23,363 nucleotides of DNA. It comes from RGIG426 sp045600765. GTDB lineage: Bacteria; Bacillota; Clostridia; Oscillospirales; Acutalibacteraceae. Location of the stretch: assembly GCA_045600765.1 (NCBI GenBank), contig JAZRYM010000007.1, positions 1 to 23,363 of the forward strand. The letters are read 5' to 3'. Positions 1 through 6,403 of the stretch are shown here, in pieces. Position numbers and translations under genes: made by a program. The notes below the pieces were generated by a model. It saw nothing but the letters and a program-made list of their open reading frames with translations, ran no database searches and was not told the DNA's origin. The number at the start of each line of letters is the position of its first letter. Position 1 is the stretch's first letter.

Positions 1-376
1 ATTTTTGCTCGATGTTTGACTATCGTAACAGCGGGGAAAATGCCGATTGGGGAACCTCCAAAGATTCCGTGGAACGGTGTGTGCATTTTTTAACATCCCG
101 CCATACAAAGTGAGGATACTGTGCGTAAAGGGCGTTCAACAGAGCGTCGAAAAATAAAATAAATTTTCCACAATGGACGAATGCAAAACCCACAAATCCC
201 CACTAAAAAAGCCTAAAATGGTGGGATTATTCCACTTTTTCCACCGGTTTTTCAACAAAAAAGTGGAAAAACACGACTTTACACAGTGTAAAACGTGGAA
301 ATGTCAAGGGTAAAAAAGGTCTGAATAATTTGCAAATTCCGTCAGAAATCGTCAAAAAAATCCTTTCAAAAAAGGG
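1..376. other. AT-rich gene-free stretch with a cluster of DnaA-box-like sites
   Basis: No open frame here looks like a convincing gene. Between 164 and 303 there are several 9-mers close to the relaxed DnaA box TTWTNCACA. TTTTCCACA at 164-172 fits fully. TTTTCCACC (237-245), TTTTCAACA (249-257), the reverse complement of AGTGGAAAA (262-270), CTTTACACA (277-285) and the reverse complement of AGTGTAAAA (285-293) are each one base off. The last two form a palindrome (278-292). An A/T-only run (about 151-167) lies next to the first box. This could be part of a replication origin or a DnaA-responsive control region. No dnaA or dnaN gene is in the window, so the function is inference. Confidence 0.4.
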
Positions 377-405
377 TTGACAATGAGGGGGAAACCCGTT
401 ATAAT
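377..405 (+). promoter_or_regulatory. Consensus sigma-A promoter for the tRNA-Ser pair
   Basis: TTGACA (377-382) and TATAAT (400-405) are both perfect consensus hexamers separated by exactly 17 nt. Transcription would start around 412, a few bases before the mature 5' end of the first tRNA at 418. This is what a strong stable-RNA promoter looks like. No separate promoter is visible in front of the second tRNA, so both are probably made from this one. Confidence 0.9.
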
Positions 406-417
406 AGACGGGTGCTT

Positions 418-504
418 GGAGAGGTGTCCGAGTGGTTTAAGGAGCCGGTCTTGAAAACCGGTGACTCGTCAGAGCCAAGGGTTCGAATCCCTTCCTCTCC
501 GCCA
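418..504 (+). tRNA. tRNA-Ser (anticodon UGA)
   Basis: The acceptor stem GGAGAGG (418-424) pairs with CCTCTCC (494-500), followed by discriminator G and an encoded CCA (502-504). The anticodon stem CCGGT/ACCGG encloses the loop CTTGAAA, giving anticodon TGA. A long variable arm, as expected for a class II serine tRNA, lies before the T arm with its GTTCGAATC loop. The loop carries A36-A37-A38, the recognition signature for MiaA. This tRNA is therefore a likely substrate of the MiaA and MiaB enzymes encoded later in the window. Confidence 0.97.
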
Positions 505-586
505 ACCTCAAAAAGCCGCCGCCCTTTGCGGGCGCATAAAATTTTATAGAAAACGGGCGGGTTCACCATCCGCACCGGGTTCATAC

Positions 587-677
587 GGAGAAGTACTCAA
601 GTTGGTGACGAGGCGCCCCTGCTAAGGGCGTAGGTCGGGCAACCGGCGCGGGAGTTCGAGTCTCCCCTTCTCCGCCA
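587..677 (+). tRNA. tRNA-Ser (anticodon GCU)
   Basis: The acceptor strands GGAGAAG (587-593) and CTTCTCC (667-673) pair, followed by G and encoded CCA (675-677). The anticodon stem CGCCC/GGGCG holds the loop CTGCTAA, so the anticodon is GCT, reading AGU/AGC. A long variable arm supports the serine assignment. It lies 82 nt after the first tRNA. The spacer has only a 5-bp GC hairpin (520-534) with no T tract, so co-transcription is likely. Position 36 is U, so unlike its neighbour it is not expected to be a MiaA substrate. Confidence 0.97.
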
Positions 678-678
678 A

Positions 679-719
679 CAAAAAAGTCCCATTTGTCTAC
701 CCACAAAAAGGACTTTTTT
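679..719. terminator. Bidirectional rho-independent terminator after the tRNA genes
   Basis: AAAAAGTCC (681-689) pairs with GGACTTTTT (710-718), with an inner TTGT/ACAA pairing. A T run follows on the plus strand, and the matching A run makes it work on the minus strand too. It can end the tRNA transcript and also the minus-strand gene ending at 795. Confidence 0.85.
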
Positions 720-751
720 GAACGATGTGTTCCTATCGGAACGTGATGCAC

Positions 752-787
752 AAACCGATACGTCTCATTCGAGACGTATCGGTTTTT
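752..787 (+). terminator. Second strong terminator hairpin
   Basis: A perfect 15-bp stem (752-766 with 771-785) with the 4-nt loop ATTC is followed on the plus strand by TTTTTA. It is a backup to the hairpin at 679-719. Its minus-strand tail is not T-rich, so for the gene at 795-1394 it would mainly act as an RNA 3'-end structure. Confidence 0.8.
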
Positions 788-794
788 ATGTGTT

Positions 795-1394
795 TTATTC
801 GGCTTTGGATGCCACCGCGATGCGGTAGGCAATCACGAGGTCAAGTGCCAAAAAGCCGTGTTCAATCACAACGGCATAGGGGATGACCGTTTCGCCGATT
901 TGCAGGAGCAGCGGGACGGCGAGAAGTGCTAAAAATACCAGCGCGAGGCGGGGGATTTTCGGCGCTCGCGCCATGGCGACCGCCGTTTGGATAAACAAGA
1001 GGACGGCGAACGCCGCAAACGAGTATATATCGTTGTGGGGAATGAGGTACAACAGCGGCAATCCCGCGAGGTAAAAGCCGATTTCCGCGACGAAAACGGC
1101 GGGCGGGGAATGGCGCTCTTTTTTGTCTACAAAGGTGGCAAACAGCAGAGAAAACCGCCGTACCGCTTCATAGAGAAACGGGTGCAACACCGTCCACACA
1201 ACGGCGTCCGCTACGCGCGACAGCGCGAGTCCGTGCACGACGGAGCCGAGCGTTCCCGCGCCGGCGACGAGAAAAAAGACGGTCGCCCAGTCGCGGTTTT
1301 GGTGCTTTTTTTGCAAAAGAAGCGCAAACAGCAGGGCGAGTGCCGCGATGGGCAGGTCGGTAAATCCTTTTAATGCTTCGTGAAGTTCGTTCAT
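795..1394 (-). CDS. Polytopic membrane protein of unknown function (199 aa)
   Basis: I do not recognise the family with confidence. The start is the ATG at 1394-1392: a GGAGGG ribosome binding site lies 7 nt upstream and an extended -10 promoter just beyond, whereas the longer open frame to 1655 crosses the rpsB promoter. The product is mostly hydrophobic, with about seven predicted membrane spans near residues 12-28, 36-58, 62-80, 100-118, 124-141, 150-165 and 168-190. Charged loops lie at 28-35 (QKKHQNRD) and 88-96 (FVDKKERHS). Polar residues inside spans include Ser51, His54, His71, Glu178, His179 and Asp185. A Ser-His pair in the second span plus a His/Asp in the last span loosely recalls the CREST/alkaline ceramidase hydrolase fold, but the exact motif spacing is not met. 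It is transcribed divergently from rpsB and is probably monocistronic. Confidence 0.75.
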   Translation of the reverse strand: MNELHEALKGFTDLPIAALALLFALLLQKKHQNRDWATVFFLVAGAGTLGSVVHGLALSRVADAVVWTVLHPFLYEAVRRFSLLFATFVDKKERHSPPAVFVAEIGFYLAGLPLLYLIPHNDIYSFAAFAVLLFIQTAVAMARAPKIPRLALVFLALLAVPLLLQIGETVIPYAVVIEHGFLALDLVIAYRIAVASKAE

Positions 1395-1416
1395 ACGGTA
1401 TCCCTCCGATAGTCTC

Positions 1417-1425
1417 AGTATAGCA
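1417..1425 (-). promoter_or_regulatory. Extended -10 promoter for the membrane protein gene
   Basis: On the minus strand the sequence reads TGCTATACT, an extended -10 element, 22 nt upstream of the ATG at 1394. No good -35 hexamer sits at the usual distance, which is common for extended -10 promoters. Confidence 0.55.
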
Positions 1426-1530
1426 CGCCCGTCAAGAGGGGAGAAAACCCCGTCGGAGAGGGGAAATAACGGGAAATGAGGATAGTTTTCCCTTATAAAG
1501 AAAAAATAATAAAAAATTGTGCGCTTTCTC

Positions 1531-1559
1531 TTGACTTTCGGGAGGAGGTGTGGTATTAT
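1531..1559 (+). promoter_or_regulatory. Sigma-A promoter of rpsB-tsf
   Basis: TTGACT (1531-1536) and TATTAT (1554-1559) are 17 nt apart, and TGG directly before the -10 makes it extended. The predicted transcript has a leader of about 110 nt before rpsB. That is long enough for an autoregulatory structure, but I could not define one by eye. Confidence 0.8.
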
Positions 1560-1677
1560 ATCTCGGAATTCGCACGTCGGTTCACGAGAAAAGCCTCGGT
1601 CGGTGCCGTTTACGACGCGGTGGCAGGGGCTGAATCGGCGGAGGATACAAACCAATTTTAAGTAGGAGGAATCTCAC

Positions 1678-2418
1678 ATGTCTGTCGTATCTATGAAACA
1701 ACTTCTCGAAGCCGGTGTCCACTTTGGTCACCAAACCCGCCGTTGGAACCCGAAAATGGCTCCGTACATTTTCACCGAGCGCAACGGCATCTACATCATT
1801 GACCTGCAAAAAACGGTCAACAAACTGGAAGAAGCCTACAACTTCGTCCGCGACCTGTCCGCCAAAGGCGGCAACGTGCTGTTCGTCGGCACGAAAAAAC
1901 AGGCGCAAGACTCCATCCGTGAGGAAGCGGAGCGTGCCGGTGCGTACTATGTCAACGCTCGCTGGCTCGGCGGTATGATGACCAACTTCCGCACCATTCG
2001 CAGCCGTGTGGCGCGTATGAAACAACTCAACGCGATGAAAGAAGACGGCACCTTTGATATGCTCCCGAAAAAGGAAGTTATCAAACTGGAACACGAAATG
2101 GAAAAACTCGACAAATTCCTCGGCGGTATCCAGGGCATGGAAAAACGCCCGGATGCGCTGTTCATCGTTGACCCGCGCAAAGAGAAAATCGCGGTTGCCG
2201 AAGCCAAAAAACTGGGTATTCCGGTGGTGGCGATTGTGGACACCAACTGCGACCCGGACGATGCCGACTACGTCATCCCGGGTAACGACGACGCGATTCG
2301 TGCCGTCAAACTGATTGCCGCCGCGATGGCGAACGCCATCATCGAGGGCCGTCAGGGCGAGGACAACGTGGCGGAAGCGCCGGCGGAAGTCGAAACCGAG
2401 ACCGAAGCGGCGGAATAA
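1678..2418 (+). CDS. rpsB: 30S ribosomal protein S2
   Basis: This is the structural protein of the small ribosomal subunit that joins late and helps bind S1 and mRNA. The 246-aa product has the typical S2 opening, MSVVSMKQLLEAGVHFGHQT, followed by RRWNPKMAPYIF and the IDLQKT segment. The later LFVGTKKQAQ, RWLGGMMTNF and PDALFIVDPRKE stretches are all characteristic. The C-terminus is an acidic Glu/Ala tail (about residues 230-246), a common clostridial extension. A TAGGAGG site (1662-1668) sits 9 nt before the ATG. It is the first gene of a two-gene operon with tsf, 13 nt downstream, the standard bacterial arrangement. Confidence 0.98.
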   Translation: MSVVSMKQLLEAGVHFGHQTRRWNPKMAPYIFTERNGIYIIDLQKTVNKLEEAYNFVRDLSAKGGNVLFVGTKKQAQDSIREEAERAGAYYVNARWLGGMMTNFRTIRSRVARMKQLNAMKEDGTFDMLPKKEVIKLEHEMEKLDKFLGGIQGMEKRPDALFIVDPRKEKIAVAEAKKLGIPVVAIVDTNCDPDDADYVIPGNDDAIRAVKLIAAAMANAIIEGRQGEDNVAEAPAEVETETEAAE

Positions 2419-2431
2419 GGAGGAAATACTC

Positions 2432-3523
2432 ATGGCTTTTACTGCGAAAGATGTTGTGACGTTGCGTGAGAGAACCAACGTCGGTATGATGGATTGCAAA
2501 AAAGCGTTGGCGGAAGCGGACGGCGATATGGACAAAGCCATCCAAATCCTGCGCGAAAAAGGTTTGGCGTCTGCCGCCAAAAAAGCCGGTCGCGTCGCGG
2601 CGGAAGGCACCATCGGTGTCTACACCGACGGCAATGCGTCCGCGCTTGTCGAACTGAACTGCGAGACTGACTTTGTCGGCAACAACCCCGAATTCAAAGC
2701 CCTCGCCAACCAGATTGCCAAAACGGTTGTGGAGGCGAAACCGGCGGATTTGGAAGCGCTGAAAGCCGCTACCATCGCGGACGGTTCGGTTTCGGTCGCC
2801 GATGCGATTCAGGAACTGTTCCTCAAAATCCGTGAGAATTTGAGCCTGCGCCGCTTTGAACTGGTGGAGGGCACCGTGGTGTCCTACATCCACGCGGGCG
2901 GTTCGGTCGGCGTGTTGGTCGCGTTTGATACCGATGCCGCCGACAAACCGGAATTTGCCGAAATGGGCAAAAACGTCGCGATGCAAGTGGCGGCGCTCAG
3001 CCCGGAATACCTCAATCGTTCGGACATCACCGATGCGGAACTTGCCAATATGAAAAACATCATTGTGGAGAGCTCCCTCAACAAACCGGACACCCTGCCG
3101 AAACCGATTTTCCAGCAGGTTGTCGCCAAAGTGTTGGACGGCGGTTTGTGGAGCGAGGAAGACGTTGCTGCCTACAACGAGCAGAAAAACAACAAATTCC
3201 TCTTCAACTTCCTGTCGAAAGAAGCGGTTGCGACGCTCGCCAATGTGGCGGTTGCCAACAAAGACGAATTTATGGCGAACCCCATCTTTATGAAAGCCAA
3301 CGAGGGCCGCATCAACAAGCAAGTCAAAGAAGTTTGCCTTATGGAGCAAGCCTTTGTGCGTAACGATGTGTTTGACGGTTCCGTCGGTGCTTACGTTGCC
3401 GACGTCGCCAAAAAACTCGGCGCCGACATTGCGGTCACGAAATTTGTCCGCTTGGCGAAAGGCGAGGGTATCGAAAAGAAAGAAGACGATTTCGCCGCCG
3501 AAGTTGCCAGCATGGTGAAATAA
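2432..3523 (+). CDS. tsf: Elongation factor Ts with an internal insertion
   Basis: EF-Ts is the guanine-nucleotide exchange factor for EF-Tu. The start is the ATG at 2432 after AAGGAGG; upstream in-frame codons belong to the rpsB region. The N-terminal UBA-like domain has TNVGMMDCKKAL (residues 15-26), followed by the core signature ELNCETDFVGNNPEF (74-88). The C-terminus shows the usual VCLMEQAFVRN (301-311) and KGEGIEKK (343-350). At 363 aa it is longer than the roughly 290-310 aa usual for Firmicutes. The extra material lies about residues 222-288, between the SPEYLNRSD region and EGRINKQVKEV, within the C-terminal half that carries the dimerisation/coiled-coil elements. The reading frame is intact across it and codon use matches the rest of the gene, so this is a real insertion rather than a frameshift. 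Confidence 0.97.
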   Translation: MAFTAKDVVTLRERTNVGMMDCKKALAEADGDMDKAIQILREKGLASAAKKAGRVAAEGTIGVYTDGNASALVELNCETDFVGNNPEFKALANQIAKTVVEAKPADLEALKAATIADGSVSVADAIQELFLKIRENLSLRRFELVEGTVVSYIHAGGSVGVLVAFDTDAADKPEFAEMGKNVAMQVAALSPEYLNRSDITDAELANMKNIIVESSLNKPDTLPKPIFQQVVAKVLDGGLWSEEDVAAYNEQKNNKFLFNFLSKEAVATLANVAVANKDEFMANPIFMKANEGRINKQVKEVCLMEQAFVRNDVFDGSVGAYVADVAKKLGADIAVTKFVRLAKGEGIEKKEDDFAAEVASMVK

Positions 3524-3612
3524 GAATTTATCTCTTAAAAGCCGTGAGCGTTGGGCGGCGCAAGATAGGAATTTTGCAGCCGAAAGCCCCTCTTTTTGTG
3601 CGAAACTTTGTT

Positions 3613-3652
3613 AAAAGCCGCAGGCATACGTCAGTATGTCCTGCGGCTTTTG
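3613..3652 (+). terminator. Terminator downstream of tsf
   Basis: AAAAGCCGCAGG pairs with CCTGCGGCTTTT, and an inner CATAC/GTATG pairing is separated by a single bulged T. The loop is GTCA and the 3' arm ends in TTTT. It probably ends the rpsB-tsf transcript. Confidence 0.8.
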
Positions 3653-3732
3653 TCGCGTTTCACAGCAAAAATCTTGGTCTTTCGGTGCAGGGCAGTTTTG
3701 CAACGGTCATTTTTCGTTTAGACAAAGAACAG

Positions 3733-3768
3733 ACAGGCGGCAATCCTGTCGGATTACCGCCTGTTTTG
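3733..3768 (+). terminator. Second hairpin between tsf and sigG
   Basis: ACAGGCGG-C-AATCC (3733-3746) pairs with GGATT-A-CCGCCTGT (3751-3764), with one mismatch and the loop TGTC, followed by TTTT. The gene-free stretch 3524-3857 otherwise shows nothing recognisable. The two hairpins together should insulate sigG from the highly expressed ribosomal operon. Confidence 0.7.
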
Positions 3769-3857
3769 ATGCCGTATAAACGGAAAAGAAGGTTGCAAAA
3801 CCTACAAAATCCCTGTCTTGCGCCGCCCTTTGCTCACGGCTTTTTCTTTATCCCTTT

Positions 3858-3887
3858 GTATACCCGCGCCCGTTTTTGCCCATACTT
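3858..3887 (+). promoter_or_regulatory. Candidate sigma-F/sigma-G promoter of sigG
   Basis: GTATA (3858-3862) matches the -35 of forespore promoters. After 18 nt, CATACTT (3881-3887) matches the sigma-G -10 consensus CATWHTA in six of seven positions. An overlapping reading, GCCCATACT at 3878-3886 with a 15-nt spacer, fits the sigma-F -10 pattern with one mismatch. The predicted start near 3894 leaves a very short leader before the GTG start. Forespore control of sigG by SigF and by itself is established in Bacillus; its use here is inference. Confidence 0.5.
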
Positions 3888-3909
3888 TGGGCAGAAAGGG
3901 GACAGCGAC

Positions 3910-4677
3910 GTGTATAACAAAGTGGAAATTTGCGGGGTCAATACGGCGGACTTGACGGTGCTTTCGGAAGCGGAGAAAATGCGCCTGCTCAAAGAAATGC
4001 GAGCGGGTAATCCCACGGCGCGGGACGAACTGGTGAGCGGCAATTTGCGGCTTGTGTTGAGTGTGTGTCAGCGATTTTCCGGCCGCGGGGAAAATATGGA
4101 CGATTTGTTTCAGGTCGGGTGTATCGGGCTGATGAAATCCATTGACAATTTCAACGTGGATTTGAATGTGCGCTTTTCCACCTATGCCGTACCGATGATT
4201 ATCGGCGAAATCCGCCGCTATTTGCGGGATAATAACGCCATTCGCATCAGCCGTTCGATGCGCGATATCGCCTACCGCGCGATGCAGGTGAAAGAGCGTT
4301 TGACGGTGGAAAACCACGGCGAACCGACGGTGGAACAGATTGCGGCGGAACTCGGTATCCCGCGCGAAGACGTGGTGACGTCGCTTGAAGCGATTGTCGA
4401 GCCGATTTCGCTGTTTGAACCGGTGTTTTCGGACGGCGGCGAGCCCATTTATGTGATGGACCAAATCGGCGACGGCAACGACGAGCGGGAATGGCTCGAT
4501 GAATTGACGCTGAAAGAGGCGATACACTCGCTCGGCGACCGCGAAAAGCATATTTTGCAGTTGCGGTTTTTCAAGGGTTTGACACAAATGGAGGTTGCCA
4601 CGGAAATCGGCATTTCGCAAGCGCAGGTCAGCCGCCTCGAAAAAGCGGCATTGCAAAAGGTAAAGGAACAGTTATAA
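3910..4677 (+). CDS. sigG: Forespore sporulation sigma factor SigG
   Basis: Sigma-70 family factor of the SigF/SigG group that directs late forespore transcription. The start is GTG at 3910: AAAGGGG (3895-3901) is 8 nt upstream, and the product then begins VYNKVEICGVNTADL, matching the NKVEICGV start typical of SigG. The longer frame upstream runs through terminators. The 255-aa product has region 2 with LVSGNLRLVLSV and DDLFQVGCIGLMKSIDNF. Next come the RFSTYAVPMIIGEIRRYLRD block and region 3 (RDIAYRAMQVKERL). Region 4 ends with the helix-turn-helix TQMEVATEIGISQAQVSRLE. ISLFEPVFSDGGEPIYVMDQ is diagnostic for SigG rather than SigF. The gene converges on sigE instead of following it. Confidence 0.96.
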   Translation: MYNKVEICGVNTADLTVLSEAEKMRLLKEMRAGNPTARDELVSGNLRLVLSVCQRFSGRGENMDDLFQVGCIGLMKSIDNFNVDLNVRFSTYAVPMIIGEIRRYLRDNNAIRISRSMRDIAYRAMQVKERLTVENHGEPTVEQIAAELGIPREDVVTSLEAIVEPISLFEPVFSDGGEPIYVMDQIGDGNDEREWLDELTLKEAIHSLGDREKHILQLRFFKGLTQMEVATEIGISQAQVSRLEKAALQKVKEQL

Positions 4678-4712
4678 AAAACGCCTTTGTTCGTGAGAAC
4701 AAAGGCGTTTTT
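4677..4712. terminator. Bidirectional terminator shared by sigG and sigE
   Basis: A 16-bp perfect stem, AAAAACGCCTTTGTTC (4677-4692) with GAACAAAGGCGTTTTT (4697-4712), encloses the loop GTGA. A and T runs on the two sides make it work in both directions. It starts within the sigG stop codon and ends 8 nt before the sigE stop, so it separates the two convergent transcripts. Confidence 0.92.
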
Positions 4713-4720
4713 CTGCATTT

Positions 4721-5428
4721 TCAGTTCGATTTTTCGATTTCGGTGCGTAGGCGGCGGATGATTTTTTTCTCCAAACGGGAGATGTACGACTGCGAAATGC
4801 CGAGCAGGTCGGCGACCTCTTTCTGGGTGTGTTCGCGGCTTCCGTAAAGCCCGAAACGAAGCCGCATAATCTGTTGTTCCCGCTCGGGCAAGGTGGCGAC
4901 ACACCGCAGCAGTAAGCGGTTTTCGCTTTCTTGCTCAATGCGGCGGTGGACGGTGTCGGCATCGCTTCCGAGCACGTCCGAAAGGTGCAATTCGTTGCCG
5001 TCCCAATCCACGTTTAACGGCTCGTCAATGGAAATTTCGTTTTTGAGCGGCGCGTTTTTGCGCAGGTACATGAGGATTTCGTTTTCGATACAGCGAGACG
5101 AATAGGTGGCGAGCTTGATGTTGCGGTCGGGGCAAAAGGTGTTGACCGCTTTGATAAGTCCGATGGTGCCGATGGAGATGAGGTCTTCGATGCCGACACC
5201 CGAACTCTCAAATTTGCGGGCAATATAGACGACAAGGCGCAAATTATGCACAATCAGCGTTTCGCGCACCGTGGTATCGCCGTCAGACAGCTTGCGGAGC
5301 AGCGCCGCTTCCTCCTCGGCGCAAAGAGGTTGCGGGAGCGTGTCGGCACCGTAAATATAATGGGCGGAGCGAGCGCGGCGTAGGTGCAACCGACACCACC
5401 AAAGACGGAGTTTTTGCAGGAGTTTCAT
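4721..5428 (-). CDS. sigE: Mother-cell sporulation sigma factor SigE (pro-form)
   Basis: Sigma-70 factor that drives early mother-cell gene expression. It is made as an inactive membrane-bound precursor and cut by SpoIIGA. The 235-aa product starts with a basic and hydrophobic pro-sequence of about 27 residues (MKLLQKLRLWWCRLHLRR). This is followed by HYIYGADTLPQPL, which lines up with the processing region of Bacillus pro-SigE. Region 2 is LRLVVYIARKFESSGVGIED with LISIGTIGLIKAVNTF, then LATYSSRCIENEILMYLR. IDEPLNVDWDGNELHLSDVL is a SigE signature. The region 4 helix-turn-helix is TQKEVADLLGISQSYISRLE. It lies 21 nt after spoIIGA, with AGAGG about 9 nt before the ATG, and both genes form one operon. 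Confidence 0.97.
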   Translation of the reverse strand: MKLLQKLRLWWCRLHLRRARSAHYIYGADTLPQPLCAEEEAALLRKLSDGDTTVRETLIVHNLRLVVYIARKFESSGVGIEDLISIGTIGLIKAVNTFCPDRNIKLATYSSRCIENEILMYLRKNAPLKNEISIDEPLNVDWDGNELHLSDVLGSDADTVHRRIEQESENRLLLRCVATLPEREQQIMRLRFGLYGSREHTQKEVADLLGISQSYISRLEKKIIRRLRTEIEKSN

Positions 5429-5449
5429 AGAACGTGGCCTCTTTTCGGT

Positions 5450-6280
5450 TTAGGTACAAAATTTTGCGATATCGTCGCCGCAAAGGGCGGTGAAAGATTC
5501 CAGTTGCAGTTGGTCGGACAGCGCGAGCAACGTGCCTGAAACGGGGATTTCGCCGCTTTTTCCGGCGACGGTCAGCCGTTCGGGACGAAAGGCGTAAAGC
5601 AATCCGTTTCCGGCGACGGTGTGGCAGGGGACAAGACGAAATCCGCTTCCCGGTTTGCCGAAATCGGCGGGCAGAAGCGGCGCGGCGGTGGCTTTATCGA
5701 CCAGCACGACGGGACTGCCCGAAAACCCGTCGCAAAGGGAAAATCCCGTGTCGTGAAGCGCGGTAAATTGCACCGTTTGTCCGCGGTTTTCGACGGTGAG
5801 GAGCAGGGTTTTGACAGGTGGCACGCGGCGCGCGGCGAAATAGGCGTACACCCGCGCGACACCGTAGCAAAACAGGGTGCAACCGAGCAGGAGCAGCGGC
5901 GAGACGTCGTAGTAGACGACGCCGTTAAAGACGTAAAATCCGCCGGGCGCAAGGAGTGCTTGAACGAGGGAGGAAACGCCCGAAAACAGCGCGGAGAGAA
6001 AGAACAATACGCCAACGGTTTTGCCCGTTTCCCGCCACCCGGCAAAAGAAAAGGTGCAAAACACCATGAGGGTTGCCGCCGCGATGTCGTACAGCAAAAG
6101 CAGTACGGCGGGCAGGGCGGGAAGCAGGATGACGAGGGAGGAGAGGGCGCCGACGGCGGTGCCGAGCAAAAAGCGGGTGCGGCGGTAGGGTAGGTGACGA
6201 AAGACGGCGACCGCCGAGAGCAGTAAGCCGTCGACACATCCGTTTAGGACAAACAGCAGGTCTATGTATACCGACGGCAT
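5450..6280 (-). CDS. spoIIGA: Sporulation sigma-E factor processing peptidase SpoIIGA
   Basis: Membrane-embedded aspartic protease that cleaves pro-SigE in the mother cell after a forespore signal (SpoIIR). The start is the ATG at 6280: AAAGGAGG lies 7 nt upstream, and the product begins MPSVYIDLLFVLNGCVDGLLL, matching the family opening. The 276-aa protein has about five membrane spans in residues 1-150. A soluble protease domain follows with HDTGFSLCDGFSGSPVVLVD; D177-T178-G179 is the catalytic triad, DTG where Bacillus has DSG. Its neighbour is sigE, its substrate. Sequence conservation is low outside these motifs, as usual for this family, but motif plus context make the call firm. Confidence 0.94.
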   Translation of the reverse strand: MPSVYIDLLFVLNGCVDGLLLSAVAVFRHLPYRRTRFLLGTAVGALSSLVILLPALPAVLLLLYDIAAATLMVFCTFSFAGWRETGKTVGVLFFLSALFSGVSSLVQALLAPGGFYVFNGVVYYDVSPLLLLGCTLFCYGVARVYAYFAARRVPPVKTLLLTVENRGQTVQFTALHDTGFSLCDGFSGSPVVLVDKATAAPLLPADFGKPGSGFRLVPCHTVAGNGLLYAFRPERLTVAGKSGEIPVSGTLLALSDQLQLESFTALCGDDIAKFCT

Positions 6281-6301
6281 CGCGCTTCCTCCTTTGAAAA
6301 A

Positions 6302-6347
6302 AGTATACGAAAAACCGTGGGCGAAAGTTGTCGAAAAAAGGGACGAA
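6302..6347 (-). promoter_or_regulatory. Probable Spo0A-controlled promoter of spoIIGA-sigE
   Basis: On the minus strand TATACT (6307-6302) is a good sigma-A -10. The plus strand carries the exact 0A box TGTCGAA at 6329-6335, flanked by the near matches GGGCGAA (6319-6325) and GGACGAA (6341-6347). The three lie 10 and 12 bp apart, about one helical turn each. Read on the minus strand, TTCGAC inside the exact box lies 22 nt from the -10, recalling the long-spacer sigma-A, Spo0A-dependent spoIIG promoter of Bacillus. The start would be near 6295, giving a short leader. Confidence 0.6.
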
Positions 6348-6374
6348 AAAAACAACTTTTTTCGGACAAAACCG

Positions 6375-6403
6375 TTGCAAAGTGGTTTGAAATTTGATAT
6401 ACT
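6375..6403 (+). promoter_or_regulatory. Sigma-A promoter of the miaB operon
   Basis: TTGCAA (6375-6380), 17 nt, then TATACT (6398-6403) preceded by TGA, which gives an extended -10. The leader before miaB is about 43 nt. It faces away from the spoIIGA promoter, and the 0A-like boxes at 6319-6347 lie just upstream. Confidence 0.8.

Noticed and set aside
3..113. Open frame of 36 codons running in from the left edge (plus strand), ending at TGA 111-113
   Set aside because: Too short to judge. The minus strand is also open over the same bases and no family motif is visible in either.
1566..1677. Structured ribosomal-protein leader before rpsB
   Set aside because: The leader length would allow it, but by eye I could not find a convincing conserved structure, so no RNA element is claimed.
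1582..2613. 343-codon minus-strand frame over rpsB
   Set aside because: It is antisense to the clear S2 gene, crosses its promoter region and has no family features.
3544..3909. N-terminal extension of SigG to ATG 3544
   Set aside because: The added 122 residues are translated terminator hairpins and spacer. GTG 3910 matches the known SigG start and has a ribosome binding site.
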